64,000 bases of DNA from Ottelia alismoides (Eukaryota > Streptophyta > Magnoliopsida > Alismatales > Hydrocharitaceae), in contig JAZKJV010000603.1 of NCBI GenBank assembly GCA_037367405.1, forward strand, positions 620,001 to 684,000. Direction: 5' to 3'. Shown here piece by piece: positions 44,978 through 55,591 of the stretch. Below the pieces are notes generated by a model that saw only the letters and a list, made by a program, of their open reading frames with translations, made no database searches and was not told the DNA's origin. Numbering within the stretch: the stretch's first letter is position 1; each line of letters starts with the position of its first letter. Both the position numbers and the translations under genes were made by a program.

Positions 44978-45483
44978 CTCGCCCTTTGGTGCTCACAACA
45001 GCCCCCACCCTCAAGATCTCAGCCCTTTGCAGCCGACCCCTCACAGAGACGCCGACGATCACCGATGGATCTCATGACCTGAGAAGTTGGCGTGTGACGG
45101 TGGGGAGGAAGAAAGGTCCGGTCTCCTGAATTGCGGTTCCTTACAGGAGAGATTTCTCTGTCAGCAAGGAGACGGAAGTGCGGGAGGAGAACCAAAGATC
45201 ACGGAGGAAATGGAATCGCCCTTAATTTCTCTGACCAAACGAATCCCTCTCGCTCCTTCTCTTCCCCCCTCAGAGAGCAGCGCGTGTTCAGTGCGGCTAA
45301 CCTCGAGATTTAGAATTGGAAATTTATTGCTCACTCTGAGTCAGCAAGAGTAAAAAATAGATTTCTAATTCCCAATTAAGATATTATATTACATTAGATT
45401 AGATTAGATTTATTTGTTTTAGAACTTTGATTTAATTATTTGAATGGTCCCGGTCCCTTTGAGAATTTAGTTTGTTTGAAAAG
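44978..45483 (-). promoter_or_regulatory. 5'UTR and proximal promoter of the transporter gene
   Basis: This is the only non-TE DNA between the start codon and element C. The minus strand near 45390-45380 has an AT-rich TATA-like stretch (ATATAATATC) followed by pyrimidine/GA-rich sequence, suitable for a core promoter with a 5'UTR of up to about 350 nt. Two ATGs precede the main one: at 45075 (19-codon uORF stopping at 45019, including stop) and at 45062 (frame overlapping the main start). The transcription start is not determinable. Confidence 0.5.
45019..45075 (-). other. Upstream ORF (18 residues) in the transporter leader
   Basis: ATG at 45075 reads MRSIGDRRRLCEGSAAKG then TGA, ending 41 nt before the main ATG. 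It would reduce or regulate translation if the leader includes it. Conservation is unknown. Confidence 0.45.
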
Positions 45484-45941
45484 TGATGTAAATTGAATTT
45501 CGGCGACGGTGAAAATTAAAATATTTTGATGGTAGATTTTTGGTGGAGAAGATGGAGGGGTTGAGAAGAGAAACTCGTCAGGAATACGAGGGGATGGAGA
45601 AGAGAAGGCGTGCAGACCACGGCAAGGGAGAAGGAGAAGGGAGAGGAGAGAGATAAAATCTCAAATTTAATTATCAACTGAACTGTCTAAACAATTAGTC
45701 TATCATCCCTTTATATAGGAGTGATGAGATTACAAAAATAGAAACTCAAATTCAAACTAATTATCCTAAATTGACTCTAACCGACTAATCGACTAATTTG
45801 AAATTCAAATCTCTAACTAATCGAGATCATAGGCGATCCCATTTATTTAATTAAAATTACGACAACTCAAATAAACGTAAATAAAATTAACGGATAAAAT
45901 TAAATAAATGCAGCCCTATATCTCCAGTTTACACTGCATCA
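45484..45941 (-). repeat. 3' LTR of element C
   Basis: The 458-bp LTR begins on the minus strand TGATGCAGTGTAAACTGG and ends TCAATTTACATCA. It has a TATA box CCTATATAAAG (minus, 45719-45709). Its neighbour pentamer is AAAAG (45479-45483). It is closely similar to 47751-48110. Confidence 0.88.
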
Positions 45942-46629
45942 ACTCTCCTCCGCTTGAAAAATTCGGCTCCCGACGAATTGCTGGATCTGGAGGCTTGGAG
46001 GTCGATAAATTCGGATCCGCGTTCTCGGTCATCCCATGGAAGAACTGGTGTGGCGCGAATGGCGGGATCCACGCGTGTGGCATGCGAGTGTCGGCGACGC
46101 GAACTTCGTGGCGGAAGAGCATGTGTGGCGCATATGCGGGCTCCCATCTGGGCTTTACCATTTTGATGTGGTGCTCGAAGAACTGATGGGGCATCTTCAT
46201 GACGATCAACTCAGCCCGTAGAGAGTCCATAGCGAAGCAATAGCTCAAGGAGAGTAGAGGAGGAGATGTATCCAGGGAACTAAGCCACGGGACCTTTAAA
46301 TAGGTGAAACCCATGATCCTAGTCCTATTTGTATAAGGTGGTCTTCCAGATTTCCTCTTTTCGGCACTTCTTTTAAAATATTTCTGCTCCAGGGGGTTGA
46401 AGTGCAAATTTCGTACCCCTTCACTTAAGGAAACTCCATAGCATCTTTTATCCTCCAAATATCCCTGTTGATAAAAGCTTTTGGGATAGGAGGTCTTCAT
46501 GCAAATATTCTCAATTTGTTTCTTATCCCAAGTTTCATGGGAGTCGAATCTCGTAGATGTCGGCCCCCATGTTAGGGTTCGGCCTTTCCTCATTTGGCAG
46601 GGACGGCGGCGTCCGCTAGTTGGGAGCAA
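45916..46629 (-). CDS. Element C last open frame, unknown function
   Basis: This 237-codon frame overlaps the 3' LTR. It includes MDSLRAELIVMKMPHQFFEHH and two further PHxxF motifs (APHMLFRHE, APHQFFHGM), spaced about 25 residues apart. It resembles nothing I can name. It may be a decayed gag-like or captured host segment. Confidence 0.35.
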   Translation of the reverse strand: MLPTSGRRRPCQMRKGRTLTWGPTSTRFDSHETWDKKQIENICMKTSYPKSFYQQGYLEDKRCYGVSLSEGVRNLHFNPLEQKYFKRSAEKRKSGRPPYTNRTRIMGFTYLKVPWLSSLDTSPPLLSLSYCFAMDSLRAELIVMKMPHQFFEHHIKMVKPRWEPAYAPHMLFRHEVRVADTRMPHAWIPPFAPHQFFHGMTENADPNLSTSKPPDPAIRREPNFSSGGELMQCKLEI

Positions 46630-47204
46630 GGACCGACGGTGACTGGTGGGGGGCCTGTGCGAGAGATGGCGGTGCGCGGGTCGTACGCGGAGGCGACACA
46701 GGGCGATGGGGAGGAAGGGGGTGATAGCAGGTGGCGGTGGCGGTCAGGGTGTCGGCGATGTCTCGTGAGATGCGAGGGTGGGGTCGGGATGGGGTTTGGC
46801 TGGGGGTGAGGGGTCGTGGAGGAAGGGGAAGTGGGGTCTAGGGGGTACACCGCAGGAGTTGCAGGGAAGGTGGGAGGCGGGTGACAGCGGATAGCGGCGG
46901 GGGAAGGGGGTGTTGGTGGTGGCGCGGATTGGCGCGCGGGAGGGGGTATGGGGGCAAGGGCTTGCACCGCATGAGGTTCAGGGGTGGCGGAAGGGGGCGC
47001 TGTGGCAGAGGAATGCGCCGCGAGCGTGGTGGAGGGCGAGGGTCTTGGCAGAGGTGTGAGAGCGGCGATGAGAGGTGGCAGCGGTGAAGCTGGGGGCTTC
47101 TTTGGGGGTGCGAGGTCAGTGGGAAAGGGTGTTGGGAATGGGGGATGTACTACAATGGGTGCGGGGGTGGCAGGGAGGGGGAAAGGCCGTTGGTGGTGGG
47201 GCAA
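46590..47204 (-). CDS. Element C proline-rich open frame
   Basis: The 204-codon frame is dominated by Pro, Ala, Ser and Thr (C-rich on the minus strand). The composition alone can keep it open, so coding status is doubtful. Confidence 0.25.
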   Translation of the reverse strand: MPHHQRPFPLPATPAPIVVHPPFPTPFPTDLAPPKKPPASPLPPLIAALTPLPRPSPSTTLAAHSSATAPPSATPEPHAVQALAPIPPPARQSAPPPTPPSPAAIRCHPPPTFPATPAVYPLDPTSPSSTTPHPQPNPIPTPPSHLTRHRRHPDRHRHLLSPPSSPSPCVASAYDPRTAISRTGPPPVTVGPCSQLADAAVPAK

Positions 47205-47333
47205 GGAGGGTCGCCGGGGGTGCGAGGGTATCGGGTGGGTGTGGAGGCGCCCACGGGGCTGGTAGCAGGGGTGGCGTGGAGACTTCAGGGGTTGGGGGGA
47301 ACGCGAGAGGGCCGCGGGGGGCCATAGGGTCGA

Positions 47334-47573
47334 TTACGGCGGCTTATGTGAATCTGAATATACCTGGACAGCGATCGGCTCGATGTTTTTTTCTTCCGGA
47401 ACGGGCTGGACAGCGAATAAATCATTGGCGACGGCCTCTTTTTCCTCTGAAATGGGCTGGACAGCGGGCGTTTCGTCGTCTACGCTCTCTTTTTCGTGTT
47501 TTTCTTCATCAAAATCGGCCTCGGTGGTTGGAGACTTTGATTTGGCGGCGCATAGGATCTCGAAGTTAGCCAT
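47334..47573 (-). CDS. Element C acidic open frame, unknown function
   Basis: This 79-residue frame starts MANFEILCAAKSKSPTTEAD and contains repeated units of the type AVQPISEEK / AVQPVPEEK. It overlaps the end of the first frame, so the two may be one protein split by a frameshift. No known domain is seen. Confidence 0.35.
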   Translation of the reverse strand: MANFEILCAAKSKSPTTEADFDEEKHEKESVDDETPAVQPISEEKEAVANDLFAVQPVPEEKNIEPIAVQVYSDSHKPP

Positions 47574-47737
47574 CGTATCTCGACATTGGACTGGAGATCA
47601 CGCAGTGCGTCCATCATCTCCTTGTTGTAGGCATCGTTGGCTCGTCGTTTTCGTTCCGACGAACGATAGTCCTTCGATGCATGTTGGTGCGAACGTCTGG
47701 ACGGATCGTCAGATAGTGAGGACGATCTGTAGGCCAT
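47480..47737 (-). CDS. Element C first open frame, unknown function
   Basis: ATG at 47737 is part of the primer-site context (ATCAGAGCATGGCC). The frame encodes MAYRSSSLSDD, a charged Arg/Ser segment (SSERKRRANDAYNKEMMDAL), then proline-rich sequence. It could be the start of a degenerate gag-like protein. No family is recognised. Confidence 0.4.
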   Translation of the reverse strand: MAYRSSSLSDDPSRRSHQHASKDYRSSERKRRANDAYNKEMMDALRDLQSNVEIRWLTSRSYAPPNQSLQPPRPILMKKNTKKRA

Positions 47738-47750
47738 GCTCTGATACAAT

Positions 47751-48110
47751 TGATGCAAACTGAATTTCGACGACGGTGAAAATTAAAATATTTTGATGGT
47801 GGATTTTTTATGGAGAAGATGGAGGGGTTGAGAAGAGAAACTCGTCGGGAATACGAGGGGATGGAGAAGAGAAGGCGTGCAGACCACAGAAAGGGAGAAG
47901 GAGAAGGGAGAGGAGAGAGACAAAATCTCATATTTACCTATCAACTGAACTGTCTAAACAATTAGTCTATCATCCCTTTATATAGGAGGGATGAGATTAC
48001 AAAAATAGAAACTCAAATTCAAATTCAAACTAATTATCCTAAATTGACTCTAACCGACTAACCGAGTAATTTGAAATTCGAATCTCTAACTAATCGAGAT
48101 CACAGGCGAT
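47751..48110 (-). repeat. 5' LTR of element C, interrupted by element A
   Basis: It matches the 45484 LTR up to AGGCGAT, where element A starts. The rest of this LTR (beginning CCCATTTATTT in the partner) must lie beyond element A and is not seen in the window. Confidence 0.85.
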
Positions 48111-51100
48111 TGATGAATCTGTGATTCATCACTCTAAAAGCTAAAAATAGAGCCTTGTTCCCGAGCATATAGAGGCATATTTCCCTTTATAATGCATAAA
48201 TAGCATTCATGCATGCATACATAATACACGCATTTTAGCACTCCATTAGCATTTAAATAAGAAGCCAAAATCCCTTGTAAAATGTTCCCTTATCAAAATA
48301 ACCTCTTCCTTATAATATGTACTCCTTAGTTAATAATATAGGGAAGAAAGCCAGAAATCCCCCTTGTAAATTAGCCAATAAAGCCCTAGAACCCCTAGAC
48401 CTTAAAATACCCATAACTCCCTCATACAAACTCCAAAATAGGTCTACTCACTTTCAGAATAATACACATTAAAAGACCTTTAAAATGAGACTAATTTCAT
48501 CCAATTTGGAGCTCGTATGAAAAAGTTGGGTTTTTGGGCCTCTTTGTATACTACATGTATGTATATTTGTATCTTTGTATTTATGTACCATATGTGACCT
48601 CATTTCCGTCTTTAGTCAACATGAAACTTGTAGATCTCATCGAGATCTACAACTTTCATGTTTTGAGTTTTTCCAAATTCGGCTTCCTCTTCTCTCTACC
48701 CTTATTTCTTTGTCCAGCCAACCACAACAGGCCACGTGGCGCCCTCTGGTTGCGCCACGCGGCTCGCTCCCCTTGCCCAGGCCGCCGCACCTCTCAGCCG
48801 TTGGATGGTCTTCCAGATCCAACGGCCAAGCCGCTTCCACGTACGCCATTTCCCTCAACCGTCTGATCAAATTCCCCGCCTCATCTCAACCACCCGTGCG
48901 CGCCTCTCCCACAGCGCGACACGCGTCGCACGCTACGCCATCAGATCACGCCTCAGCTCTTCCATCTGAGCCGTTAGCTCCGCAGGCATCTGAACCGCCC
49001 GATCAAGTGCCCTACGATCATCGCATCCGTCCGCTCACGCCTCGCCCCCGTTGCGCCACGTGGCCGCTTCACGATGCTCAGATCACCACGTCCAGATCTT
49101 CATCCAGCCGCTGCATTCCGCCCGATCACCACCGTTGGATCACAAGATCCAACGGTGGAGACTTCGTCTTCCCCCTCGGGATCCCCTCTCTCCCACGTTC
49201 TCCGCCTTGCGGGAGGGGCAGCCCCTTCCTATTCTCAGTTGCGCTCCTTCCACCGTCGACGAGCACCACAACCTCCACGATGACCCCCACTCATCCCTCA
49301 TCCTCGCCAGCCACTCCACTACCCCCGTCGACCTTGAGCGACGTCCCACGAACTCCTTAAACCTCGCTCCATCATCAGCCTGGCCGAGACCTTCGACCTA
49401 TAAATACTCGCCCTCCGGCCATCGTCGCACCTATCCGCCACCCGTGAGAGACACTCCGAGCTCGGAGCTTCCAATTGGTGACAGGAATTGCAAGTTTCCT
49501 CGAGCGAAGACGATCGTCTTCTCCGGCGAGATCCTCGGCCATCGCCGAGTCGCAGCCCTCCTCCACCGAGCCGCTGCTTGAGCTCAGGGACCCACCGCCC
49601 CTTTGAGCGACGATCTGGAACTCAAACTCGAGCTCCAAACCTCAGGTGAACACCTCCATCCCCGATTGATCTTCATCTTATTTTTGCTTCATTTTCTCGC
49701 ATTTTATTCACCGTCCACGTCCACCTTCTCGCCTCTATTCCACTCCGCCGAGCTCCGCGTCGGAGCTCTCATCTTCGCGGTCACCTTTACGCCCGCCGAC
49801 GACGCACTTCACCGTCCATCAAATCCAGCTCCCCCACTTGGCCGGAGCACCATCGCCGACCCATCTCTATTACTCTACAGGCCTCGCCGACCACACTCAC
49901 AACTCCACAAGTTTACACCCGAGCTTCGGCTACTCCTCTAACCCTTGCAGGTACTTCTTTTGTCACTGATCGGAGCTTCGCCGGAGTCGTCCTCGAGCTT
50001 CGTCGCCAGCAACCTCCGACAGCCCTCTCCAGCTCCTGAGACCATCAGCACCTTCGCCGCATCTCCATGCTTCTACTGGGATATCTCCGACACCTCGGAG
50101 AGCTTCATCGACACGAGGAGGGACTAGCGGAGCAAAGGCCTTGTCGTCGGAGCCCAGCCATCTCCTCCGCAGGTGGCGGAGGCCCGTTGAAGGAGAAGCA
50201 CCAGCTGTCGTTCGATCACCTTGATCGAACGGTCGACTTCATGCCACGTCGCCACTCAGCCGCGCTTCATCGGTGCCGTTGGATCTTTCCAGATCTAACG
50301 GCCCTTAGCCCTCCACGTCATCGACATCTGGAGCAGCCAGGAGCCATCGGATCAACGTAGATCTGAAGATCTCTAATCGAGCCACACGTCAGCACCGACA
50401 CCCCTTGGATCGATCTTGAGCAAAGGGTCTTCATTACGCCACGTCAACAAAGACCGAGCCTCGCCCCCAACCCTAGGCTCGGACGACCCGAGGCTGCACC
50501 GAGCCTCACTCCAGACCTCCAGAAGCACCCTCCGCAGCCATCCGAGCCTAGGCCGCCCACGTGAGGAGCACGTGCGGCCTGGGAATTTTGTACTGAGGCC
50601 CTGGAAGTATTTCATATTTGCAAAAAGGTCCTTGTGAAGCAGACTCCACGTGAGGAGCACGTGCCTTTGGAGAAATTGCATACCAGTCCCTTACATTATA
50701 GGTAATTGCATTTAAGTCCCTATCAGCATATTTCCTTTATGTAATTTTATTTTTCCTGTATTGCAAATACATCCCTGTGTTTGCACGCATCCCTAGGTCG
50801 CGTTTTACATCATTTTTAAATTCCAAAAGTTGCATTTTGTTGAGAAACTTATCCTCTATCTATTGTGCCACGTGTCATATTTTTGTAATTACAGTAGATT
50901 TTTAAATGAATTAATTGGTTGATTTGTGTAATATTTTGCCCAGTGACACCTTTTAATTTTTAATTAATTTTCTGTGATTCTAAAAATCCTCAAAAATTCA
51001 CAGTAGCTCTAGGATAGTGAATTTAACCTTGCATAAAAATTTCATGTCATTTGCACCCATATCGAGGCCTGAATAAATTGTTTAGTGATTTTCATATTTT

Positions 51101-51682
51101 AATTTTAATAAATTCATTTCACATTGAAATTAAAGTTTGTCAATTTTCCTAGATTCCTTATCATTAAAATATCTAGGATAATTTTATTTCCTGAAAAAGA
51201 TTGTGATTTGTTATTTTATTAAAAATAAATTAGTGAAAATCACCCTGTTTGCATATTTAATTCACTATAAATTCATTTAGTGTCTAAAAATTCCCAAAAA
51301 ATTAGGGTAGCTTATTTCATCATAATCCATCATCTGGCCAATTTTCATCATTTTTGGACTTCATTTGCTACCTTAAATTGATTTAACTTTAAATTGGCTT
51401 GATATTGCATGTGTCCTGCATAGAAAATAGAAAAAGATAAAAAAAAAATAATTTCCCGAAAATCCACACTTGATCTTTGCTAAAATTCACCTAAGGAACA
51501 GATGCCTCCCTGAGTTCGACCTTGGACTTCACCAAGTAAAAAAAATCACCGCTTGAAATTGACTCAAATCTGATTAAAGTGGTTTTTGATTAGCCCTCTC
51601 GTATCCGACTGCAACGAACGACTTTAACTTAATTTGGACAATTAATTTGCTTGAATTAACTAAGGGTGCGGGGCGGTTTTCA
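48111..51682 (+). repeat. 5' LTR of element A (3572 bp)
   Basis: It begins with a palindrome TGATGAATC-TGT-GATTCATCA and ends GGTTTTCA before the primer site. It contains TTGTAGATCTC/GAGATCTACAA (48630-48654), several CCGTTGGATC-type hairpins and two G-box pairs near its 3' end. Open frames inside (for example 48575-49360) are proline/serine-rich and also occur in the 3' LTR. They are probably not genes. Confidence 0.88.
50558..50663 (+). promoter_or_regulatory. Paired G-boxes in LTR A
   Basis: CACGTG starts at 50558/50569 and 50647/50658, again 11 bp apart, with spacer AGGAG in both. The two pairs sit in near-repeated contexts (CCACGTGAGGAGCACGTGC at the second). Confidence 0.75.
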
Positions 51683-51684
51683 AA

Positions 51685-53113
51685 ATGGCACCGTTGTCGG
51701 GGAGGCACGGCTTAGGTTAATTTTTAGTGAAATTCTAAGTGATTGATTTTCTTTCCTCGGGTAGTCTGATCCCCGGTTTTCTTGTAATTATTTTTCTCTC
51801 CTTTATTTCTTTGCATTATTTTATTTTTTGTGTCACTCTCTGACCTCAATTTGTTTTTTTTGTGCAAGGGACGCGAGGAGTCGACTACGCTTCAAGGATC
51901 CAGCATTTTAATTTTATTGAGTGAAAGAGAGGCTTTGTAAATTTTCATTTTAATTTCTTTATTATTTTCACATTATTTCCAGCGGTTCCCGTTTGGGATC
52001 TCGCGCGTGTAAGTATAGTGGAACTGTGTCCCCGTGTGTTGTGTGGGTGAATGTAACTTAGCTTGCACTAGCGGCTCCCCGAGCCAATCTAGGAATTGCC
52101 TGTGCTCGTAATCATTAGGACCACACAACTCACTTAAAAGACGCACTTAGACCGCATGACTTAGCCAAAATAACCTGTTCTTCACGCTAATAGAACTGCT
52201 TGTCTAGGAGCGGCTTTCATCGCCTGCATTTGCATTTAGATAAAGTTTTCAATTCTGTTTTGCATCCTGCATAAAAAAGCGAAGGGATCACTGTAAGTCT
52301 CCTAAACTCAGCATAGCATCATCGTTTTACCTTGCATCGGCTTTTCTCAATTTTCCCCTCTGTTTTTATCATTTAAATTAAACGGAAATTGGGACTGTTC
52401 GATAGGCGTGATGTGTGGTTGGATTAATTCAGTGACAACCTAACTTAAAACCGGGACTGCTAAACACTATTGACAAAAAAAGAATAAAATTGGAAAATTG
52501 TTTGCGGGAGATTAATCCCCGACCTTGTTTTCAGGCTGAGTGAGGGTACTTGAGTGTGTGTGAACACCTTAAGGCAGAGCCCAAATCCCCACCTTCCATA
52601 TCACGTTCCGACTGATCCTATCAAATATCACAAGTCGAATAATTTCAGATTCACTGACTAGTACCAAGTAGCCTCCGTCTGTCTCAGGTAGATAGGGGCG
52701 AAATTGCGGTACTTTGCGACAAGCTGCCAGTAACCCCCCGGGGTGAAGTTCTGGCCTTGTCAGCCTCCGCCTGCTTGCAGGTAGATAGGGGTGTGGTCTT
52801 TGAATCCATCAACTTGGGATAGGAGCGAAGAAAGGAAGGACCGGCGGTATCTTAGGCGACAGGTTAAACAGGGAAGACGCATCCGGTTCTGAGCCGACTT
52901 CCCTATAGGTCGCGTAATCCTTGCTATCTTGCTTGAAAATCACACTTAAAATCTACAAGATTAATTGGACTCGGTTTCGGGTCCTTCATCGTGTTGAGTG
53001 TGAACTCGGGGTTTGCTCTTGCATTTGTCTTTGAGTCTGTCTGTGTGTGTTATCCTGTGTAATTGCACATTTTCTACCTCCATCTGCTTACAAGTATCCT
53101 TTCCTCTTCAAAG
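51685..53113 (+). other. Element A leader (primer site and conserved non-coding region)
   Basis: The primer site is followed by about 1.4 kb without coding. Short islands (GGTAGTCTGA, CGCTAATAGAACT, CACTGTAAGTC, GGGACTGCTAAA) recur in the same order in element B. Such a leader may hold packaging and dimerisation signals. Confidence 0.6.
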
Positions 53114-53824
53114 ATGTTGGGATATTGGTCCCCATACACTGTGACCTCTGGTCAATCCTCCTCGACCATATACCGTTCATCTTCGCCTTCTCATTCTTCC
53201 ATGTATCATCCGCCATCCACGGGAGATCCTTACCCGTGGCCGGCTCCACCTCAACCTGATTATGAAGTCAGAACTTCGACTGACTTCTCCATTTCTTCGC
53301 ATTTCTCACCTACTCCATATTCTAACACTCTGGATCCACTTCCATCTTGGGCTGATTGTACTTATTCTCAAGAGCTTGCAGGAATCAAAGAATCGAACGA
53401 AGAGCAAGCCACTGCTGAGACAGATGATTGGCAAAACTATATGCCCCCACATACTTCATTCTCACCTCAAGTAGGGACCATACAACAATTTACATATACA
53501 CATCCCGACTTGAATTTAAGGCATAACTTAGTCAATCAAACAAACCGAATAGAGAGGCCTGAACATCATGATTTCCCAGACTTGATTGACTTTAGTGATC
53601 AAGCTTTCATTAACCAGCCTTCATTCGGAGAGTCTATACACTCACAAGATTGGACTCATGAGCTAGACTTATCAGTCTCCGTTTCATCATATGAGGCTTC
53701 GATCAATATTTACCATCTAGATGGTCCATACTCACCCAGCATTACATGCCTGAGTCTAGGTATGTTGAGTATGAGACCCCAATATCTCAGCAGTATCCTC
53801 CACTTGACCAGAACTCTCCCATGA
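53114..53824 (+). pseudogene. Element A gag-like N-terminal frame
   Basis: It starts MLGYWSPYTVTSGQSS at 53114, Ser/Pro/His-rich, with no recognisable capsid motif. A similarly placed frame opens in element B at 63599. The frame shifts near 53830, where the sequence VEDDISRLIEKMNHL appears in another frame, so the original protein was longer. Confidence 0.5.
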
Positions 53825-53894
53825 ATTGTCATGGGAATTTTGTGGAGGACGACATTTCCAGACTTATTGAGAAAATGAATCATTTGGTAACAAG

Positions 53895-54452
53895 TTGAGA
53901 GATGTCATGGAAATATTGCACTCAATTTCTGCCAGCTTGGGAATGAAAGTGGAAAAGGATGTAAGTAGATCTGATGTTGAAAACCAAGCAAGCATTAGGG
54001 AACCAACATCTTCTGTACAGCTGGAGTCCATTCTACCTCCCTCTTCTACTAACCACTTACCCTCCAATCCAGAATCTGATCATGCATCTATCCAAAATAC
54101 CAAAAAAATTGAAAAACTAAAAAATCACATAAAAATTGAAAATGAAAAAGATCTAAAAAAATTGGATCCTGCCCTAAGGGAAGCACTTGATGAAGAACTG
54201 ATTTTTAATCTTCCCTTAATAAAGACCATAGATCACTTTCCCGACCTTAAACGATTTGTGAGAAGTAAATTGATGCCCAAGAGGTCGGGCAATAAGAGGA
54301 CAAGGACTGAAAGACACATAGTGTCTATGGCCACCTCCTTGGTGATGGGGAGAAATACCAAGAGCCGCAGAGTGAAGCAGTTGCCCCGAGTTGAATGTGA
54401 ATCAAAGACACCATCTTTACCCATGCAAGAATCGATGATGACTCACCGATAA
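53895..54452 (+). pseudogene. Element A gag-protease linker frame
   Basis: This charged segment (coiled-coil-like KKIEKLKNHIKIENEKDLKKL split over several heptads, about 54100-54165) is followed by a basic region. It ends by frameshift just before the protease-like part. Confidence 0.45.
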
Positions 54453-55591
54453 ATATCCTCCCGACCTCTGTGTTTGACAAGCTCAAACTCAGGCCACTTA
54501 GAAAGTCAAGAGAGATTGTTCAGCTGGCTGATCGATCCATCAAACGGTCGAGAGGAAATATTTCAGTCATCGTTACTTTTCAAGGTGCTCTACTTCAGGT
54601 GGACTTCACGATCATTGACATTGAGCACCGAGGAGAGTTTTCCCAGTCTCCAATTATTCTCGGGAAGCCGTTCTTAGCCTTGGCTAAGGCGACTATAGAT
54701 TGCGAGACTCAGGAAATCGATTTTACAGCATTGGGAGCGCTTCGACCTCATCCATTTTTTGATAAACTTTACTCTAAGGTAACCCGCACATCTGCTGACA
54801 GTCATGACCATCGAGAGGTAGATGAGTCCCACCTCTCTGCTACACCTGAGAAACCGACTGTCCAAACGACCGTTGGATCAGAGACTCCTGACACCTCCAC
54901 TTCATCAACTGCTTGCACCACCACCGTGACAGCTTCTAAGGAGGACTCACGACCAGAATCTATCATTGAGTCGAACACGACCTTTGTGGATTGCCTTGAT
55001 CATTTCGATGATCCGACACAAGAGCCCAATAATGCCAAGCCAACTGAGATCACTAGCACTTTCTCGAGACACGTGCTGACCCTTCAAGAATATGCCAATC
55101 TATATGGTGACTCGTCTGATGAGGAACCCACAGTCAACACCACACCACATCCTGGACCTTCAAAGGAAACAACCAAGAATAAATTGACTCCACATAAAAA
55201 CACGGTTGCTCCCTCTTCTAGTCGGCTATATAGTGAGAGGAAGTCGAGAATTGATTCCTCGAGATGTTTCCCCGAACCTCTCCAGGCGCGTCGCTCTCAT
55301 CTCCCTCTCAATGATTCAGTTTCTAGAAAACCTACTAAGAAAGTTTCCTTCAACACACCGGAGAAGGAATTTTCTGAGGAGTCCTCATCTGGTCCGGATA
55401 AGGTGATTTATATGAGTGAGCTCAGTTCGGATGTTCTCAAGCCCTATCTAAGCAAGCAACCGCGTGTCGACCCTCATTGGACGATCCCTACACCTCACTA
55501 TTATTCATCTGAGGACGATTCCGACAGCAACACATATGTATATTATCCACCTCCCCGCGTCCGCAAGAAGGTTCGTCACAAACCTTCTTAA
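54431..55591 (+). pseudogene. Element A retropepsin-like frame without the DTG site
   Basis: The frame read from about 54431 gives RIDDDSPINILPTSVFDKL, then LADRSIKRSRG, VDFTIIDIE and PIILGKPFLALAKATID, the order found in Athila-type retropepsins (D-x-G-A-x-x-N-x-x-P, ADRS, DFxVLDxE, LGRPFLATA). The expected D-[LST]-G is D-D-D, so catalysis is doubtful. The remaining 250 codons are Ser/Thr/Pro-rich with no known domain, where an autonomous element would continue into RT. Confidence 0.7.

Larger units (their letters stand above)
45484..48110 (-). mobile_element. Element C: small non-autonomous LTR element in gene orientation
   Basis: The LTRs are 45484-45941 (3', minus sense) and 47751-48110 (5', cut by element A). 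A primer site TTGTATCAGAGCATGG lies on the minus strand at 47750-47735. A purine-rich GCGGAGGAGAGT precedes the 3' LTR. The interior of about 1.8 kb has short open frames without gag or pol signatures. Its 3' LTR lies about 0.5 kb upstream of the transporter ATG and points toward it. Confidence 0.85.

Noticed and set aside
48575..49360. 261-codon open frame (and its copy at 57880-58785) as a protein gene
   Set aside because: It lies wholly inside the LTR of element A, is Pro/Ser-rich from GC-rich composition, and differs between the two LTRs by a frame-changing 98-bp deletion.
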